A stretch of 64,000 nucleotides of DNA from Photobacterium carnosum (GTDB lineage Bacteria; Pseudomonadota; Gammaproteobacteria; Enterobacterales; Vibrionaceae), in contig NZ_NPIB01000011.1 in NCBI RefSeq assembly GCF_002849605.1, positions 1 through 64,000 of the forward strand, read 5' to 3'. A model generated the notes under the pieces. The model worked only from the letters and a program-made list of their open reading frames with translations, made no database searches and was not told the origin of the DNA. Below, piece after piece: positions 8,691-17,933 of this stretch (its first letter is position 1; each line of letters opens with the position of its first letter). Both the position numbers and the translations under genes were made by a program.

Positions 8691-9721
8691 TATTTCTTTA
8701 ACTCCATCCAGTAACGCTGGTAGAGTGCCGTTGCGTCACCAACATCCGCTAAAAATTGACCTTTTTGCTTAATCGCTTTCGGTGGGAAGATAATCTCACT
8801 CTGACGAATATTGTCAGGAAGATTATTTAATGCTTCTAAATTAGGCGCAGCATAGCCAATTTCTGTGATAATTTTAGCTTGGTTCTCAGGCTTTAATAAG
8901 AAATTAATGAATTGGTAAGCGGCATCTTTATGCTCACTCGCATCAGGGATCACCATGTTATCCATCCAGAAAATAGTACCTTCTTGAGGATAAGCAAATT
9001 TAAGTGCTGGATTTTCATTTTCAGCACGTACCGCAGTACCGTTCCATTGCATTCCTACTGATACTTCACCAGCAATATAAGGAATGTGTGGCGCATCTGA
9101 ATTAAACACTGCGACATTTGGAATTAAGGTTTTCAACGTTTCGTAAGCTTGTTTAATTTCAGCTTCATCACGGCTATTAACACTATGGCCGTTCATAATC
9201 AGTGCCATGCCAAACACATCGCGTGGATCGTCAGTTAATAACACATTACCTTTAAATTCAGGTTTCCACAGATCTTTCCAGTGAGTGATTTGTTTACTAT
9301 CAATATGATCACTGTCATAACCTAAAGCGGTACTGCCCCAAAGATAAGGAATAGAATACTGATTATTAGGATCAAATGGTTGATTTAAAATCGTGCTGTC
9401 TAGTTTAGAAAATGCGGTGATCTTACTATGGTCAAGTTTCGCTAATAAGCCTTCATCGGCCATTTTAGACACATAATAAGTAGATGGAAAAACCAAATCA
9501 TACCCTTTACCATTGATCATTTTGATCTTGGTATACATCGTTTCATTACTTTCAAACGTTGAATAGTTAACCTTAATATCGGTTTCTTTCGTAAATTGCG
9601 TCAATAGTTCTGTTGGTAAATATTCAGACCAATTGTAAATATTCAATGTTGTATCAGCGAGAGCAGGTTGAGCGACGAAAGAGCTAAGTAGAAGCGATGC
9701 AAGTAGATTCTTTTTAAACAT
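8690..9721 (-). CDS. PotD/PotF-like periplasmic polyamine-binding protein
   Basis: About 343 residues with a signal peptide (MFKKNLLASLLLSSFVAQPALA) and a type II periplasmic binding fold beginning LNIYNWSEYLP, the classic opening of spermidine/putrescine receptors. Other family landmarks are YDLVFPSTYYVSKM, IPYLWGSTALGYD and GMQWNGTAV. I placed the start at the ATG 9721 after AGGTGAA; an in-frame TTG five codons upstream is less likely. No potABC membrane or ATPase genes lie nearby, so it either serves a distant transporter or acts as a sensor. It forms an operon with the deacetylase-like gene. Confidence 0.87.
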   Translation of the reverse strand: MFKKNLLASLLLSSFVAQPALADTTLNIYNWSEYLPTELLTQFTKETDIKVNYSTFESNETMYTKIKMINGKGYDLVFPSTYYVSKMADEGLLAKLDHSKITAFSKLDSTILNQPFDPNNQYSIPYLWGSTALGYDSDHIDSKQITHWKDLWKPEFKGNVLLTDDPRDVFGMALIMNGHSVNSRDEAEIKQAYETLKTLIPNVAVFNSDAPHIPYIAGEVSVGMQWNGTAVRAENENPALKFAYPQEGTIFWMDNMVIPDASEHKDAAYQFINFLLKPENQAKIITEIGYAAPNLEALNNLPDNIRQSEIIFPPKAIKQKGQFLADVGDATALYQRYWMELKK

Positions 9722-9851
9722 TTCACCTATTACCAATATGCAAATAAAGCTCGATATAAGCTTTTACAATTGACAATAACATAAATATATTTAAGCCGTT
9801 ATTTAGAAATTGTATGCAAATGCTACACAGATATAATTTCAATAATATAAA

Positions 9852-9888
9852 AAAAAGACGCTACTGATTAAACAGTTAGCGTCTTATT
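9852..9888 (-). terminator. Terminator of the kef operon
   Basis: On the minus strand AAGACGCTAACTG-tttaat-CAGTAGCGTCTT is followed by a run of eight T. It sits about 50 bp past the antiporter stop codon. Confidence 0.82.
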
Positions 9889-9936
9889 AACTCAATTGCA
9901 GTTACTCTTTTAAATCAAGAATAACTCACTCAACGG

Positions 9937-11874
9937 TTAGTTATTCTTATCTGCCTGCATTTGTTCTGCTTCTTCGATAAAGTTTTTCGGTGGCGGCGTC
10001 CAACCACGTTCCGATTTAGTGTGTTTATCGGTACGCTCTTGTTTCATGGCCTCACCTAATGTTTGTTCTAACTGCATAAACAATTCAACATAAGACGCAT
10101 TAAAATGATCTTCTTCGGTGCTATCACTCCATGTTTGATACAACAATTCTTTACTCTTCGCTTCCGTTTCAACAAACATTTCTTTTTGCTGTTCGGCTCT
10201 AAATGGATGTACGCCTAGTTCTTTCAAAGCTTGTGCACCCATCGCTAACGCTGAACGGTAGGTTTCACTGATCACATAATCAGCACCTGCGCAGCGTAAT
10301 GAATAATGATGTCCCCTATCATAAGCGCGCGCTAACACACGAACATGCGGATAAGTTTGTTTAATATAATGCACTAACTCGGTAGCACGTTCTTGATCGT
10401 CAATCGCCACTACAAACACTTTGGCATCTTCAATACCTGCGGTATGCAACAAATCATGACGGGTAGCATCACCAAAGAAGCTTTTTATATCAATTTGACG
10501 CATATTATCAATTTGAGTCACAGAGTGATCGAGTACCACAGTTTGCATGCCATTTGAGGTTAATAAGCGATTCACAATCTGACCAAAACGACCGATACCA
10601 GCAATGATCACTTTACCTTGTTCATCTATTTCATCTGCTTCACGTTCATTTTTTGACGCACTAAATCGAGGTAAAATCACTTTATCAAATAATATAAATA
10701 ACCCTGGGGTTAAGAACATCGACAATGCCACAACCAATGATAACGTTTGACCTAATTCAGCAGGCAATACATTGTTTTGAACGGTGTAGTTCAATAATAC
10801 AAACCCAAATTCACCCGCTTGTGCCAAGCTAAGCGCAAATAACCATCGGTCACTACCTTTAATTTTAAAAATAAAGGATAAAATCAATAATACCAATGCC
10901 TTAATTAGCATCACACCAAGAGTTAATCCAATAATGGTGCCAAACTGATCAAACAAAATACCAAAGTTAATGCCAGCACCAACAGTAATAAAGAACAGCC
11001 CTAACAATAAACCTTTAAACGGTTCAATATTTGATTCTAACTCGTGGCGGAATTCACTGTTTGCCAATACCACACCCGCAAGGAACGTTCCCAACGCTGG
11101 CGATAAACCAATTAAACTCATTAACGCGGCAATACCAATCACCAACATTAATGCGGTGGCAGTGAAAATTTCACGTAAACCTGATGCCGCCACAAAACGG
11201 AATAATGGTCGGCTAAGATAATGTCCACCCACCACAACACCTGCAATAGCAAGGATCACTACAATTGCGTAACCCCAACCAGGCAAACCTGCCACTAAAC
11301 TAAGATCTTCATGATGTTCAGCCGCAGCCGTTACAGTTGATTGCGCTTTTTCCACCAATTCAGGTAAGGCAAGTAACGGAATCAATGCCAGCATTGGAAT
11401 AACGGCAATATCTTGAAACAGTAATACTGAAAATGCACTTTTTCCGCCTTCAGTTTTACTTAACCCTTTTTCATTAAAGGTTTGCAGCACAATCGCGGTT
11501 GATGACAATGAAAAGATCAAACCAATTGCTAAAGCATAAGTCCAACTGATACCTAACGCACTGGCAATCCCCATTACCACCGCTGCAGTCACCACAACTT
11601 GTAAGCCACCTAACCCTAATAAACGATGGCGCATGCCCCACAACATTTTTGGTTCAAGTTCTAAGCCAACAATAAATAACATCATTACCACTCCGAACTC
11701 AGCAAAATGCTGAATCGTAGTGGTTTCGCTGCCAACTAGACCAATAACAGGACCAATAACAACACCAGCAATTAAATAGCCCAATACAGAGCCGAGCCCA
11801 AAGCGTTTAGCAATCGGCACCGCAATCACCGCAGCAACTAAATAAATAAATGCCTGTAAAAATATTCCGGTCAT
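9937..11874 (-). CDS. Glutathione-gated K+/H+ antiporter (KefB/KefC family)
   Basis: A 645-residue protein. An N-terminal CPA2 antiporter domain has about 12-13 membrane helices (residues 1-390; GYLIAGVVIGP, FNEKGLSKTEGGKSAFSVLLFQD and SPALGTFLAGVVLANSE). A cytosolic KTN/TrkA-N Rossmann domain follows (about 410-530; VIIAGIGRFGQIVNRLL). In this family glutathione holds the channel shut and glutathione-electrophile adducts open it; the K+ loss and acid entry protect against methylglyoxal and similar agents. The ancillary flavoprotein gene ends 2 bp upstream. I cannot assign KefB versus KefC with confidence. Confidence 0.9.
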   Translation of the reverse strand: MTGIFLQAFIYLVAAVIAVPIAKRFGLGSVLGYLIAGVVIGPVIGLVGSETTTIQHFAEFGVVMMLFIVGLELEPKMLWGMRHRLLGLGGLQVVVTAAVVMGIASALGISWTYALAIGLIFSLSSTAIVLQTFNEKGLSKTEGGKSAFSVLLFQDIAVIPMLALIPLLALPELVEKAQSTVTAAAEHHEDLSLVAGLPGWGYAIVVILAIAGVVVGGHYLSRPLFRFVAASGLREIFTATALMLVIGIAALMSLIGLSPALGTFLAGVVLANSEFRHELESNIEPFKGLLLGLFFITVGAGINFGILFDQFGTIIGLTLGVMLIKALVLLILSFIFKIKGSDRWLFALSLAQAGEFGFVLLNYTVQNNVLPAELGQTLSLVVALSMFLTPGLFILFDKVILPRFSASKNEREADEIDEQGKVIIAGIGRFGQIVNRLLTSNGMQTVVLDHSVTQIDNMRQIDIKSFFGDATRHDLLHTAGIEDAKVFVVAIDDQERATELVHYIKQTYPHVRVLARAYDRGHHYSLRCAGADYVISETYRSALAMGAQALKELGVHPFRAEQQKEMFVETEAKSKELLYQTWSDSTEEDHFNASYVELFMQLEQTLGEAMKQERTDKHTKSERGWTPPPKNFIEEAEQMQADKNN

Positions 11875-11876
11875 GG

Positions 11877-12494
11877 CTACTCCGCGATCACAAGATCAAT
11901 ACTATGATTTAATTTTGATAATTTACTCGCGACATCATAATCGAGTTTATCTTCTTTAATAGCCATTAACACTCGACGCCAATTAGTTAAGTGTTTGGAA
12001 ATGCGTTGTTCTTCCGTGGCAGTGCCAGCACCAAATAAAGCAAACGGCGCTAAAAACTCCATTCCCGTTAATTCTGCCATTTGCTCTAACGGCTGTAATA
12101 ACTGGCGAATCGTAAAGTGGTTAAAACCTTCTTTACGATAACTTGATTCAGAGCCACCTGCGGTAAGCGCACAGAGGAATTTTTTTCCGACTAACGCCTT
12201 ACCTTCGCTACCATAAGCAAAGCCATATTCCAGTACTAAATCTTGCCATTCTTTTAATAACGACGGGGTGGAATACCAATATAATGGGAACATAAATACA
12301 ATCACATCATGATCGCGTAACCGTTGCTGTTCTTTGTCGATATCAATACGAAAATTGGGGTACTCAGCATATAAATCCACGGTGGTAACGTGATCAAAAC
12401 CTTTAGATGCATTAAATAACGGTACATTGATTTCAGAACGGTTTTGCGACGGATGAGCAAATAAAATCAACACTTTTTTTTGAAAAGCAGACAT
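11877..12494 (-). CDS. Kef ancillary NAD(P)H oxidoreductase (KefF/KefG family)
   Basis: A 205-residue flavodoxin-fold protein. VLILFAHPSQNRSEIN is the flavin-phosphate region; DLYAEYPNFRIDIDKEQ, FPLYWYSTPSLLKEWQD and TAGGSESSYRKEGFN match KefF/KefG and the wider NQO/MdaB family. It binds the antiporter and is needed for full activity, and members also reduce quinones or electrophiles. The gene precedes the antiporter by 2 bp, the same order as kefF-kefC and kefG-kefB in enterobacteria. Confidence 0.88.
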   Translation of the reverse strand: MSAFQKKVLILFAHPSQNRSEINVPLFNASKGFDHVTTVDLYAEYPNFRIDIDKEQQRLRDHDVIVFMFPLYWYSTPSLLKEWQDLVLEYGFAYGSEGKALVGKKFLCALTAGGSESSYRKEGFNHFTIRQLLQPLEQMAELTGMEFLAPFALFGAGTATEEQRISKHLTNWRRVLMAIKEDKLDYDVASKLSKLNHSIDLVIAE

Positions 12495-12601
12495 TGTTTT
12501 CCTTATTATTGTTGTCTTGTCTTTGATAGATACTACGCTAATAAAACAATATATTATAAATAATTATTATGATTGCATATCAACAATGCTATTTAGGTAT
12601 A

Positions 12602-13549
12602 TTACCGAATAAATCCTGCATTTTCATGAATTTTACTTGGCGGCAAACCAAAATAACGCTTAAATTCACGGCTAAACTGCGCGGGACTCTCATACCCCAC
12701 CAGCCCTGCTGCAATATTAGCAGCCATACCTTGTTGTAAGATTAACGTCTTGGCATTATTTAATCGTATTTTCTTAATATATTGCAGCGGTGGATCAGTC
12801 ACGACTTGTTTAAACACTTTATGAAAAACAGACACACTCATACCCGCCATTGCCGCTAACTCATGCACTTGTAATTTAGTATCATAATGCAATTGTACAT
12901 AATCAATTACCGATGAAATTTTGGCTAACGCACTGTCTTGTTCACAATATTGCGCTAATAAATACCCTTGATCGCCTTGCAGTAAATAATAAAACAACTG
13001 CCTAATCAGTAATGGTCCCACAACCATCGCATCAAGAGGATCGTGCAACACTTCAAATAATTGCTCGACACTGCGATACATGCGTTCTGTCATCTTTGCC
13101 GTCGCCACACCACAACTGCCCTCATAATTAAATTGATGTTGTTGGTCAGATTCAATCATGGTGACTAACTGGCGAATAACGGTTAAATCAAAATCAATAT
13201 TAATTCCAATCAATGGCTGTTGTTGTGAGGCAAAGGTTTCACAAACAATAGGATAAGGTGTGGTAACTAATAAACATCGCTGTGGATCGTAATTAAATTG
13301 ATGCTGATTTAAATGACCTGTTTTGTGGCCTTGAATAATAATAACAATACCTTGCTCATACATTTGCGGACTATGCTTATGATAACTATCAATCCTAAAT
13401 AACCGTACCCCAGCAAGATTAGTATCCACACGAGCAGATTGGTGCGCTAACCCATAATACTCACATAACGAATAGGCTAAGGTTATTATAGATGAGGGTA
13501 TAGCGGCGGGTTGAGGTTCAGCTATCTTTGTAATACTTTCACTTTTCAT
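12602..13549 (-). CDS. AraC-family regulator, YqhC-like
   Basis: A 315-residue regulator with an AraC_N cupin-like domain (about 40-190; QGHKTGHLNQHQFNYDP) and two C-terminal helix-turn-helix motifs (about 215-310; VHELAAMAGMSVSVFHKVFK and AAGLVGYESPAQFSREFKR). It is divergent from the YqhD-type reductase gene, 210 bp away. In enterobacteria the equivalent YqhC activates yqhD in response to aldehydes, so the same role is likely. It is followed by the kef pair on the same strand, which may be part of the same stress response. Confidence 0.85.
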   Translation of the reverse strand: MKSESITKIAEPQPAAIPSSIITLAYSLCEYYGLAHQSARVDTNLAGVRLFRIDSYHKHSPQMYEQGIVIIIQGHKTGHLNQHQFNYDPQRCLLVTTPYPIVCETFASQQQPLIGINIDFDLTVIRQLVTMIESDQQHQFNYEGSCGVATAKMTERMYRSVEQLFEVLHDPLDAMVVGPLLIRQLFYYLLQGDQGYLLAQYCEQDSALAKISSVIDYVQLHYDTKLQVHELAAMAGMSVSVFHKVFKQVVTDPPLQYIKKIRLNNAKTLILQQGMAANIAAGLVGYESPAQFSREFKRYFGLPPSKIHENAGFIR

Positions 13550-13759
13550 GACTATCTACTCACGAATTTATTTTCATCACCTTAGCAGAGATTCACTATT
13601 AATAGCAGCAACAAAAGAGGAATAGGCAAGCATTAAAGAGAATTATGTATTAAGTAAAACCGCATTATCCCCTAGACTGGAGACATCTAAGGTACTCAGT
13701 ATCTGATAACTAAAATCATTATAATAATCAGCTCAGTTTGCTGTTCTAAGGAAAATAAA

Positions 13760-14911
13760 ATGGACAAATTTACGTATCAAAGCCCTACAAAAATTCATTT
13801 TGGTGAAGGTCAAATTGCTGAAATTGCCAATGATATTCCGAAAGATAAAAAGATCTTAGTCATCTACGGTGGCGGCTCAATTAAAAGTAACGGTGTTTAT
13901 GAGCAAGTTTCTGCAGCACTAACTGGTTTTAATTGGAGCGAGTTTTCAGGCATCGAGCCAAACCCACAATATGGCACTCTAATGCAAGCTGTTGCTAAAG
14001 TGAAAGCAGAAGGCTATGACTTCCTATTAGCAGTCGGTGGTGGTTCAGTGGTTGATGGCACCAAATTCATTGCCGCAGCTGCATGCTATGAAGGCGCTGA
14101 TCCATGGGAAATTTTGCATGACCAAGCACCAGTAACAGCCGCGCTACCTATCGGTTGTGTATTAACACTACCAGCAACAGGCTCTGAAACTAACGGTGGT
14201 GCCGTGGTTTCTCGTGGTAACGATAAGCTATTCTTTGGCTCTGCATTAGTGAAGCCTACGTTTGCTATCTTAGATCCACAAACCACATTAAGCCTATCTC
14301 CTCGTCAAGTGTCTAACGGTGTTGTGGATGCTTTTGTTCACACCATGGAGCAATACTTAACTTTCCCTGTGAATGCTAAAGTTCAAGATCGTTTTGCTGA
14401 AGGCCTATTGTTAACGCTTATCGAAGAAGGTCCAAAAGCACTAGCAACTCCAGATGATATCGCGGTTCGTGCCAATATCATGTGGTCTGCAACTCAAGCA
14501 TTGAATGGCTTAATTGGTATGGGTGTTCCACAAGATTGGGCTACACATATGATTGGCCATGAACTTACTGGTAACTACAGTATCGATCATGCGCGTACAT
14601 TAAGTATCGTGCTACCTGCGGTAATGCAAGTTTGTCGTAAAGAGAAACAAGCAAAATTAGTTCAATATGCAGAGCGCATATTTGGTATTACTACCGGCAC
14701 AACTGACGAGCGTATTGATGCTGCAATCGCACGCACTATTGCTTTCTTTAAAGAAATGGACGTTCCAACTTCACTGACTGATGTTGAACTAGGCACTGCT
14801 GATATTGATGTATTAGTTGCTAGCCTTGAGAAACACGGGAGAACAGCACTCGGTGAACACGGCAAACTGACTATTGCAGACAGCCGCAAAATTTTAGAGA
14901 CTGCGTTATAA
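13760..14911 (+). CDS. yqhD: NADPH-dependent aldehyde reductase / iron-type alcohol dehydrogenase
   Basis: A 383-residue group III alcohol dehydrogenase closely similar in sequence to YqhD. The nucleotide-binding motif is AVGGGSVVDGTKFIA (about 91-105). Metal ligands line up as Asp190 and His194 (NGVVDAFVHTMEQY), His263 (DWATHMIGHEL) and His277 (SIDHARTL). It reduces toxic aldehydes such as those from lipid peroxidation, glyoxal or methylglyoxal with NADPH, in the cytoplasm. The divergent AraC gene is the probable activator. Ribosome site AAGGAAA is 7 nt before the ATG. Confidence 0.93.
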   Translation: MDKFTYQSPTKIHFGEGQIAEIANDIPKDKKILVIYGGGSIKSNGVYEQVSAALTGFNWSEFSGIEPNPQYGTLMQAVAKVKAEGYDFLLAVGGGSVVDGTKFIAAAACYEGADPWEILHDQAPVTAALPIGCVLTLPATGSETNGGAVVSRGNDKLFFGSALVKPTFAILDPQTTLSLSPRQVSNGVVDAFVHTMEQYLTFPVNAKVQDRFAEGLLLTLIEEGPKALATPDDIAVRANIMWSATQALNGLIGMGVPQDWATHMIGHELTGNYSIDHARTLSIVLPAVMQVCRKEKQAKLVQYAERIFGITTGTTDERIDAAIARTIAFFKEMDVPTSLTDVELGTADIDVLVASLEKHGRTALGEHGKLTIADSRKILETAL

Positions 14912-14940
14912 TCATCACTGAATGATATAACCATAAATTT

Positions 14941-14973
14941 AAAGGCTAGGTATTTTATATCTAGCCTTTTTTG
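14941..14973 (+). terminator. Terminator of yqhD
   Basis: AAAGGCTAG-gtattttatat-CTAGCCTTTTTT gives a 9-bp stem with a T-run, 30 bp past the stop. Confidence 0.85.
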
Positions 14974-15242
14974 TGCGTGGTTTTCAGAGTTTATAATAAA
15001 CATCTTAGACCATCTTGGACAGCCACAAGAAAGAGAGCATTTTGGACAGCCAAATGTTTTAACACTTAAATAGAGTCCTCAAAAAGTAAACCATTCCACC
15101 AGCAATAATCTCTCAAATCTAAAATTTACAGCTCATTATTTATAATTCATCACTAAACCTGTTCTATTACCATATTTCAGGATCGACAAAACCCACAATC
15201 CTGACGGTTATTGCAGTATTTTCTTTCGATTATAAAAAATAT

Positions 15243-16250
15243 TTAACTAGGATGTAACTGATGACTCGCTGATTTCCCTTTGCACCAATGCCCACCTACA
15301 TGTTGTTTAAATGCACACATTCGGGACCATTTACCGCTTACATTGGCGTAATGTTCCATAAATTGTTCACTGTGCTCAAGCCAAGCATCCGGTGTTATTC
15401 CCATTTTCTGTAAAATCTTTGGCTGATTAGGTGCAATAAAACCTTTTTTATCATTTCGAATACACCGACCAGTCCAGTCAATCAGTTCAAGATAATCGAC
15501 AAAAGCAAAGTTTATCCCTGCTGTTTTAGCTTGATGTTCTGCGCCAACAAAGGATAGTAATTGGAAGTGACTTTTATTTGATGAAGATGGTTTAGTGGAT
15601 GTTTTCTTCTGATGGTATTCACGAATACGTTGCTGAATAGAGGTAAAATCTGATTGCTCTAGTGAAGGTGTAATGCCAGCCCTAATAGGATTTAAATCAA
15701 CGTACATCATGCATGATAATAACGCCTGTTCATCCAGTAGTGCCTGAGACTTAAAACGCCCTTCCCAAAACGCGCCTTTACATTGATCTTCTTTATTGGC
15801 TTTTCGTGCGATTTCTTCATTAAGACAGCGCATAAACCAGCTAATACTGCCTAATCGTTGCTGCCATTCAGCCACTAAGTCTGATAATGCTTGTTGTTTA
15901 TCAGAGCCGATTTGCCCCTCTTTTAAAAAATCGATTGCAATAGGATGACCATTAAATAACTGTAACCAGCGTGATATTACCGCTTCTGGGGTTAGCTTTT
16001 GTTGCTGTTCAGTGTCTATTTTTAGCACTAAATGATAATGGTTACTCATCACTGCATAAGCGCAAACATCAATACAAAATACAGCTGCTAATTGTTTGAT
16101 TTTATTTACTATCCAACCTCTACGATGGTGATAGCTTTTACCGTTATACGGATCATCACCACATAAGTACGCACGACGTACACAGCGATTAATTACATGA
16201 TAAAAAGGCGTTATTTGAGGCTCGATCAATTTCCGTCTTGAGATTGTCAT
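15243..16250 (-). CDS. REP-associated/IS200-like Y1 transposase
   Basis: About 335 residues. The HUH motif is in VMSNHYHLVLKID (about residues 75-87), preceded by FYHVINRCVRRAYLCG. The conserved tail of the first half is GAFWEGRFKSQALLDE and YVDLNPIRAG, typical of RAYT-like proteins widespread in Shewanella and Vibrionaceae. Such enzymes nick single-stranded DNA at hairpins and move or multiply REP elements. I chose the ATG at 16250, which has GGTGA seven bases before it, over the frame start at 16268. The gene appears intact. Confidence 0.85.
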   Translation of the reverse strand: MTISRRKLIEPQITPFYHVINRCVRRAYLCGDDPYNGKSYHHRRGWIVNKIKQLAAVFCIDVCAYAVMSNHYHLVLKIDTEQQQKLTPEAVISRWLQLFNGHPIAIDFLKEGQIGSDKQQALSDLVAEWQQRLGSISWFMRCLNEEIARKANKEDQCKGAFWEGRFKSQALLDEQALLSCMMYVDLNPIRAGITPSLEQSDFTSIQQRIREYHQKKTSTKPSSSNKSHFQLLSFVGAEHQAKTAGINFAFVDYLELIDWTGRCIRNDKKGFIAPNQPKILQKMGITPDAWLEHSEQFMEHYANVSGKWSRMCAFKQHVGGHWCKGKSASHQLHPS

Positions 16251-16332
16251 TCGATTCACCATAAGCAACTTGAAACTTAAGTGTAGTTACTCATAGTTGA
16301 TGTGCAAAGTTATGGCTGTCCTTTGCTCCCAT

Positions 16333-16362
16333 GGATAGGTGTCGACTACGCGACACATATCC
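16333..16362. repeat. REP-like 30-bp hairpin beside transposase gene
   Basis: GGATA-g-GTGTCG (arm 1) pairs with CGACAC-a-TATCC (arm 2) around a 6-nt loop ACTACG. That is 11 bp of stem with one internal mismatch. Hairpins next to RAYT genes are the usual substrates of these enzymes. Confidence 0.6.
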
Positions 16363-16378
16363 TTATCTGTTAGTTGTT

Positions 16379-17134
16379 TTATTGCATACGATCTAGAATA
16401 TAGTCTTGAAGAGCTAAGCCTTTTAATTTTTGTTTACACCCATTAACACGAACCCAAGTGTCTCCGGAAGAATTAAAAAACAAACCAATGGTATTGGATT
16501 TAGGAACATTCACCTCTAAAACGTATCCTTTCTCAGCATTTATTACAGAGTGAAATTTAACATTAATCTTAGTTGGATCTATTGCTGGCTCAATCGTACC
16601 GATTTTAGCATTAACAACTTTATTTATTTCGTCCTTTTGCGCTATAGATAGCGGTAAACTCTTTACTCTACCATCGTCGCAGATACCCCAAAAAATGCTG
16701 CCTCCAGAACCGTTAAGAAATGCAACCACATATTCATCAACTAAGTTCTGGATAGACTTTGCAGGGTTATTTCCTTTAACTTCCTTGAATTCATGGGTCA
16801 AATCCTCTTCCAGAGAACAAACCTCGCCCTCAATGAATCTGTGCTGGACACTATCTTCAACCATTTCCAACTCATCAGGAAGAGATTCAAAAAACGCTCT
16901 AAGTTTTTTTATGCTCCCTGAGTTCATACGGATAGACTGAGACATTTTATTTATAGAGCCACAGCTCTCAATCAACAAATCTAGTTGCTCAAGTGCTTTA
17001 GTTTTACCAACTAATTGCCCCCAAGTTTCAATTTGTCGATTTCGTTGAGGACCACTTTGCAAACCGCCGGGATAATATCTATCATTGATGACTTCAAACG
17101 CAACGTCTAGATCCCAGTTCTTATTAATGATCAA
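16379..17134 (-). CDS. AlbA_2 (Schlafen-like) domain protein
   Basis: A 251-residue protein. The C-terminal half (about 110-235) fits the AlbA_2 fold: SLEEDLTHEFKEVKGNNP, then VVAFLNGSGGSIFWGICDDGRV and VLEVNVPKSNTIGLFF. This fold is found in many transcription regulators, in Schlafen-type nucleases and in defence-associated proteins. The N-terminal half is helical and unrecognised. It is preceded by the transposase unit and stands alone. The Glu/Lys in EFKEVK and Gly-rich GGSIFWGI are the usual nucleic-acid-binding landmarks; whether it cleaves RNA, regulates or acts in defence is unknown. Confidence 0.75.
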   Translation of the reverse strand: MIINKNWDLDVAFEVINDRYYPGGLQSGPQRNRQIETWGQLVGKTKALEQLDLLIESCGSINKMSQSIRMNSGSIKKLRAFFESLPDELEMVEDSVQHRFIEGEVCSLEEDLTHEFKEVKGNNPAKSIQNLVDEYVVAFLNGSGGSIFWGICDDGRVKSLPLSIAQKDEINKVVNAKIGTIEPAIDPTKINVKFHSVINAEKGYVLEVNVPKSNTIGLFFNSSGDTWVRVNGCKQKLKGLALQDYILDRMQ

Positions 17135-17454
17135 AATTACTTCCTATTATTCCGAAGTTTGGTAAAACCACTTACCCGTATTTATCTTTTCATAATATAA
17201 AAAACAATATAAATCAGCTACATTTTCACTTTTAAATCCCGATAGTAATCACAAAATCGACACTTACCGTTTAGTTTCTAGTTTTTCTACTATTTAAAAT
17301 CACAACGCGCAGTAAATATATTCCCTATCACCCTCAAGGAATTCACGATAGAAAATAACAATCGTCGATTTAAATACTACAGCTAAAATAAAACCCCTAT
17401 CATTTAATAAACAATAGGGGTTTTATTTATGAAGTTATTTACAACTACGGCAAA
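17135..17454. other. Spacer with one terminator
   Basis: This 320-bp AT-rich spacer lies between two minus-strand genes. It contains the terminator at 17391-17426 near its left-hand neighbour's upstream side and presumably the promoter of the AlbA_2 gene. Nothing else was seen. Confidence 0.5.
17391..17426 (-). terminator. Terminator of the GNAT/LptA-like operon
   Basis: ACCCCTAT and ATAGGGGT form an 8-bp stem around a 15-nt AT-rich loop, flanked by A-run and T-run. On the minus strand it lies about 30 bp after the GNAT stop codon. Confidence 0.78.
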
Positions 17455-17922
17455 TTAAGCCGTGGTTTTAAAACATTGGCGGGTAACATCGCCCCAGTAT
17501 TCATCATGGTAAATATCTTCAACAAATACTTCATTGGTGTAACTGCCAATCGCACGTCGCCAAAATGTAATCGCGTGATCAGCGCCCTCAATCTGCTTGC
17601 TTTGCCATAGACCCGGCATCATATCAAATAGCGTATGGGCAAAACGTTGACCAGCTTTGTTCTTACGAAATACGGGTACAACATAGAAATCACACACTTC
17701 GTAATGATCAACACTCTCGTTAGCAATGGCAGCTAATCCTGCCGGTTTACCTTCGATATACAATAAATACCCTGTGACATTGCCCTCAATCGGAGTATCT
17801 AACGCAAACTTACCCTCATCATCAGGCATTTTTTTTGTTAATGGTGAAAATTCAGCTTCATAGGCTTGAGTTAAATTTAAATAGATCGCTAGATTGCTCG
17901 CATTAACTTTTACTAATTCCAC
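17455..17922 (-). CDS. GNAT-family N-acetyltransferase
   Basis: A 155-residue GNAT fold. The central part VTGYLLYIEGKPAGLAAI and DFYVVPVFRKNKAGQRFAHTLFD carries the acetyl-CoA pyrophosphate-binding loop (R-K-N-K-A-G). The acceptor substrate is unknown. It lies 11 bp downstream of the LptA-like gene on the same strand and ends at a terminator, so the two form a small operon. Confidence 0.82.
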   Translation of the reverse strand: MELVKVNASNLAIYLNLTQAYEAEFSPLTKKMPDDEGKFALDTPIEGNVTGYLLYIEGKPAGLAAIANESVDHYEVCDFYVVPVFRKNKAGQRFAHTLFDMMPGLWQSKQIEGADHAITFWRRAIGSYTNEVFVEDIYHDEYWGDVTRQCFKTTA

Positions 17923-17933
17923 GAAAATTCCTT

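Larger units (their letters stand above)
15011..16362 (-). mobile_element. RAYT/IS200-like transposable unit
   Basis: This unit contains a Y1-type transposase gene. On its left, TTGGACAGCC occurs twice (around 15015-15025 and 15042-15053). On its right, the inverse TGGCTGTCC occurs at 16313-16321, followed by a strong hairpin (16333-16362). No target-site duplication or perfect terminal inverted repeat was found, as expected for this class. The limits given are the outermost shared motifs, not proven ends. Confidence 0.5.

Noticed and set aside
10970..11221. Plus-strand ORF opposite the Kef antiporter
   Set aside because: No promoter or ribosome site, and codon pattern follows the antiporter frame on the other strand.
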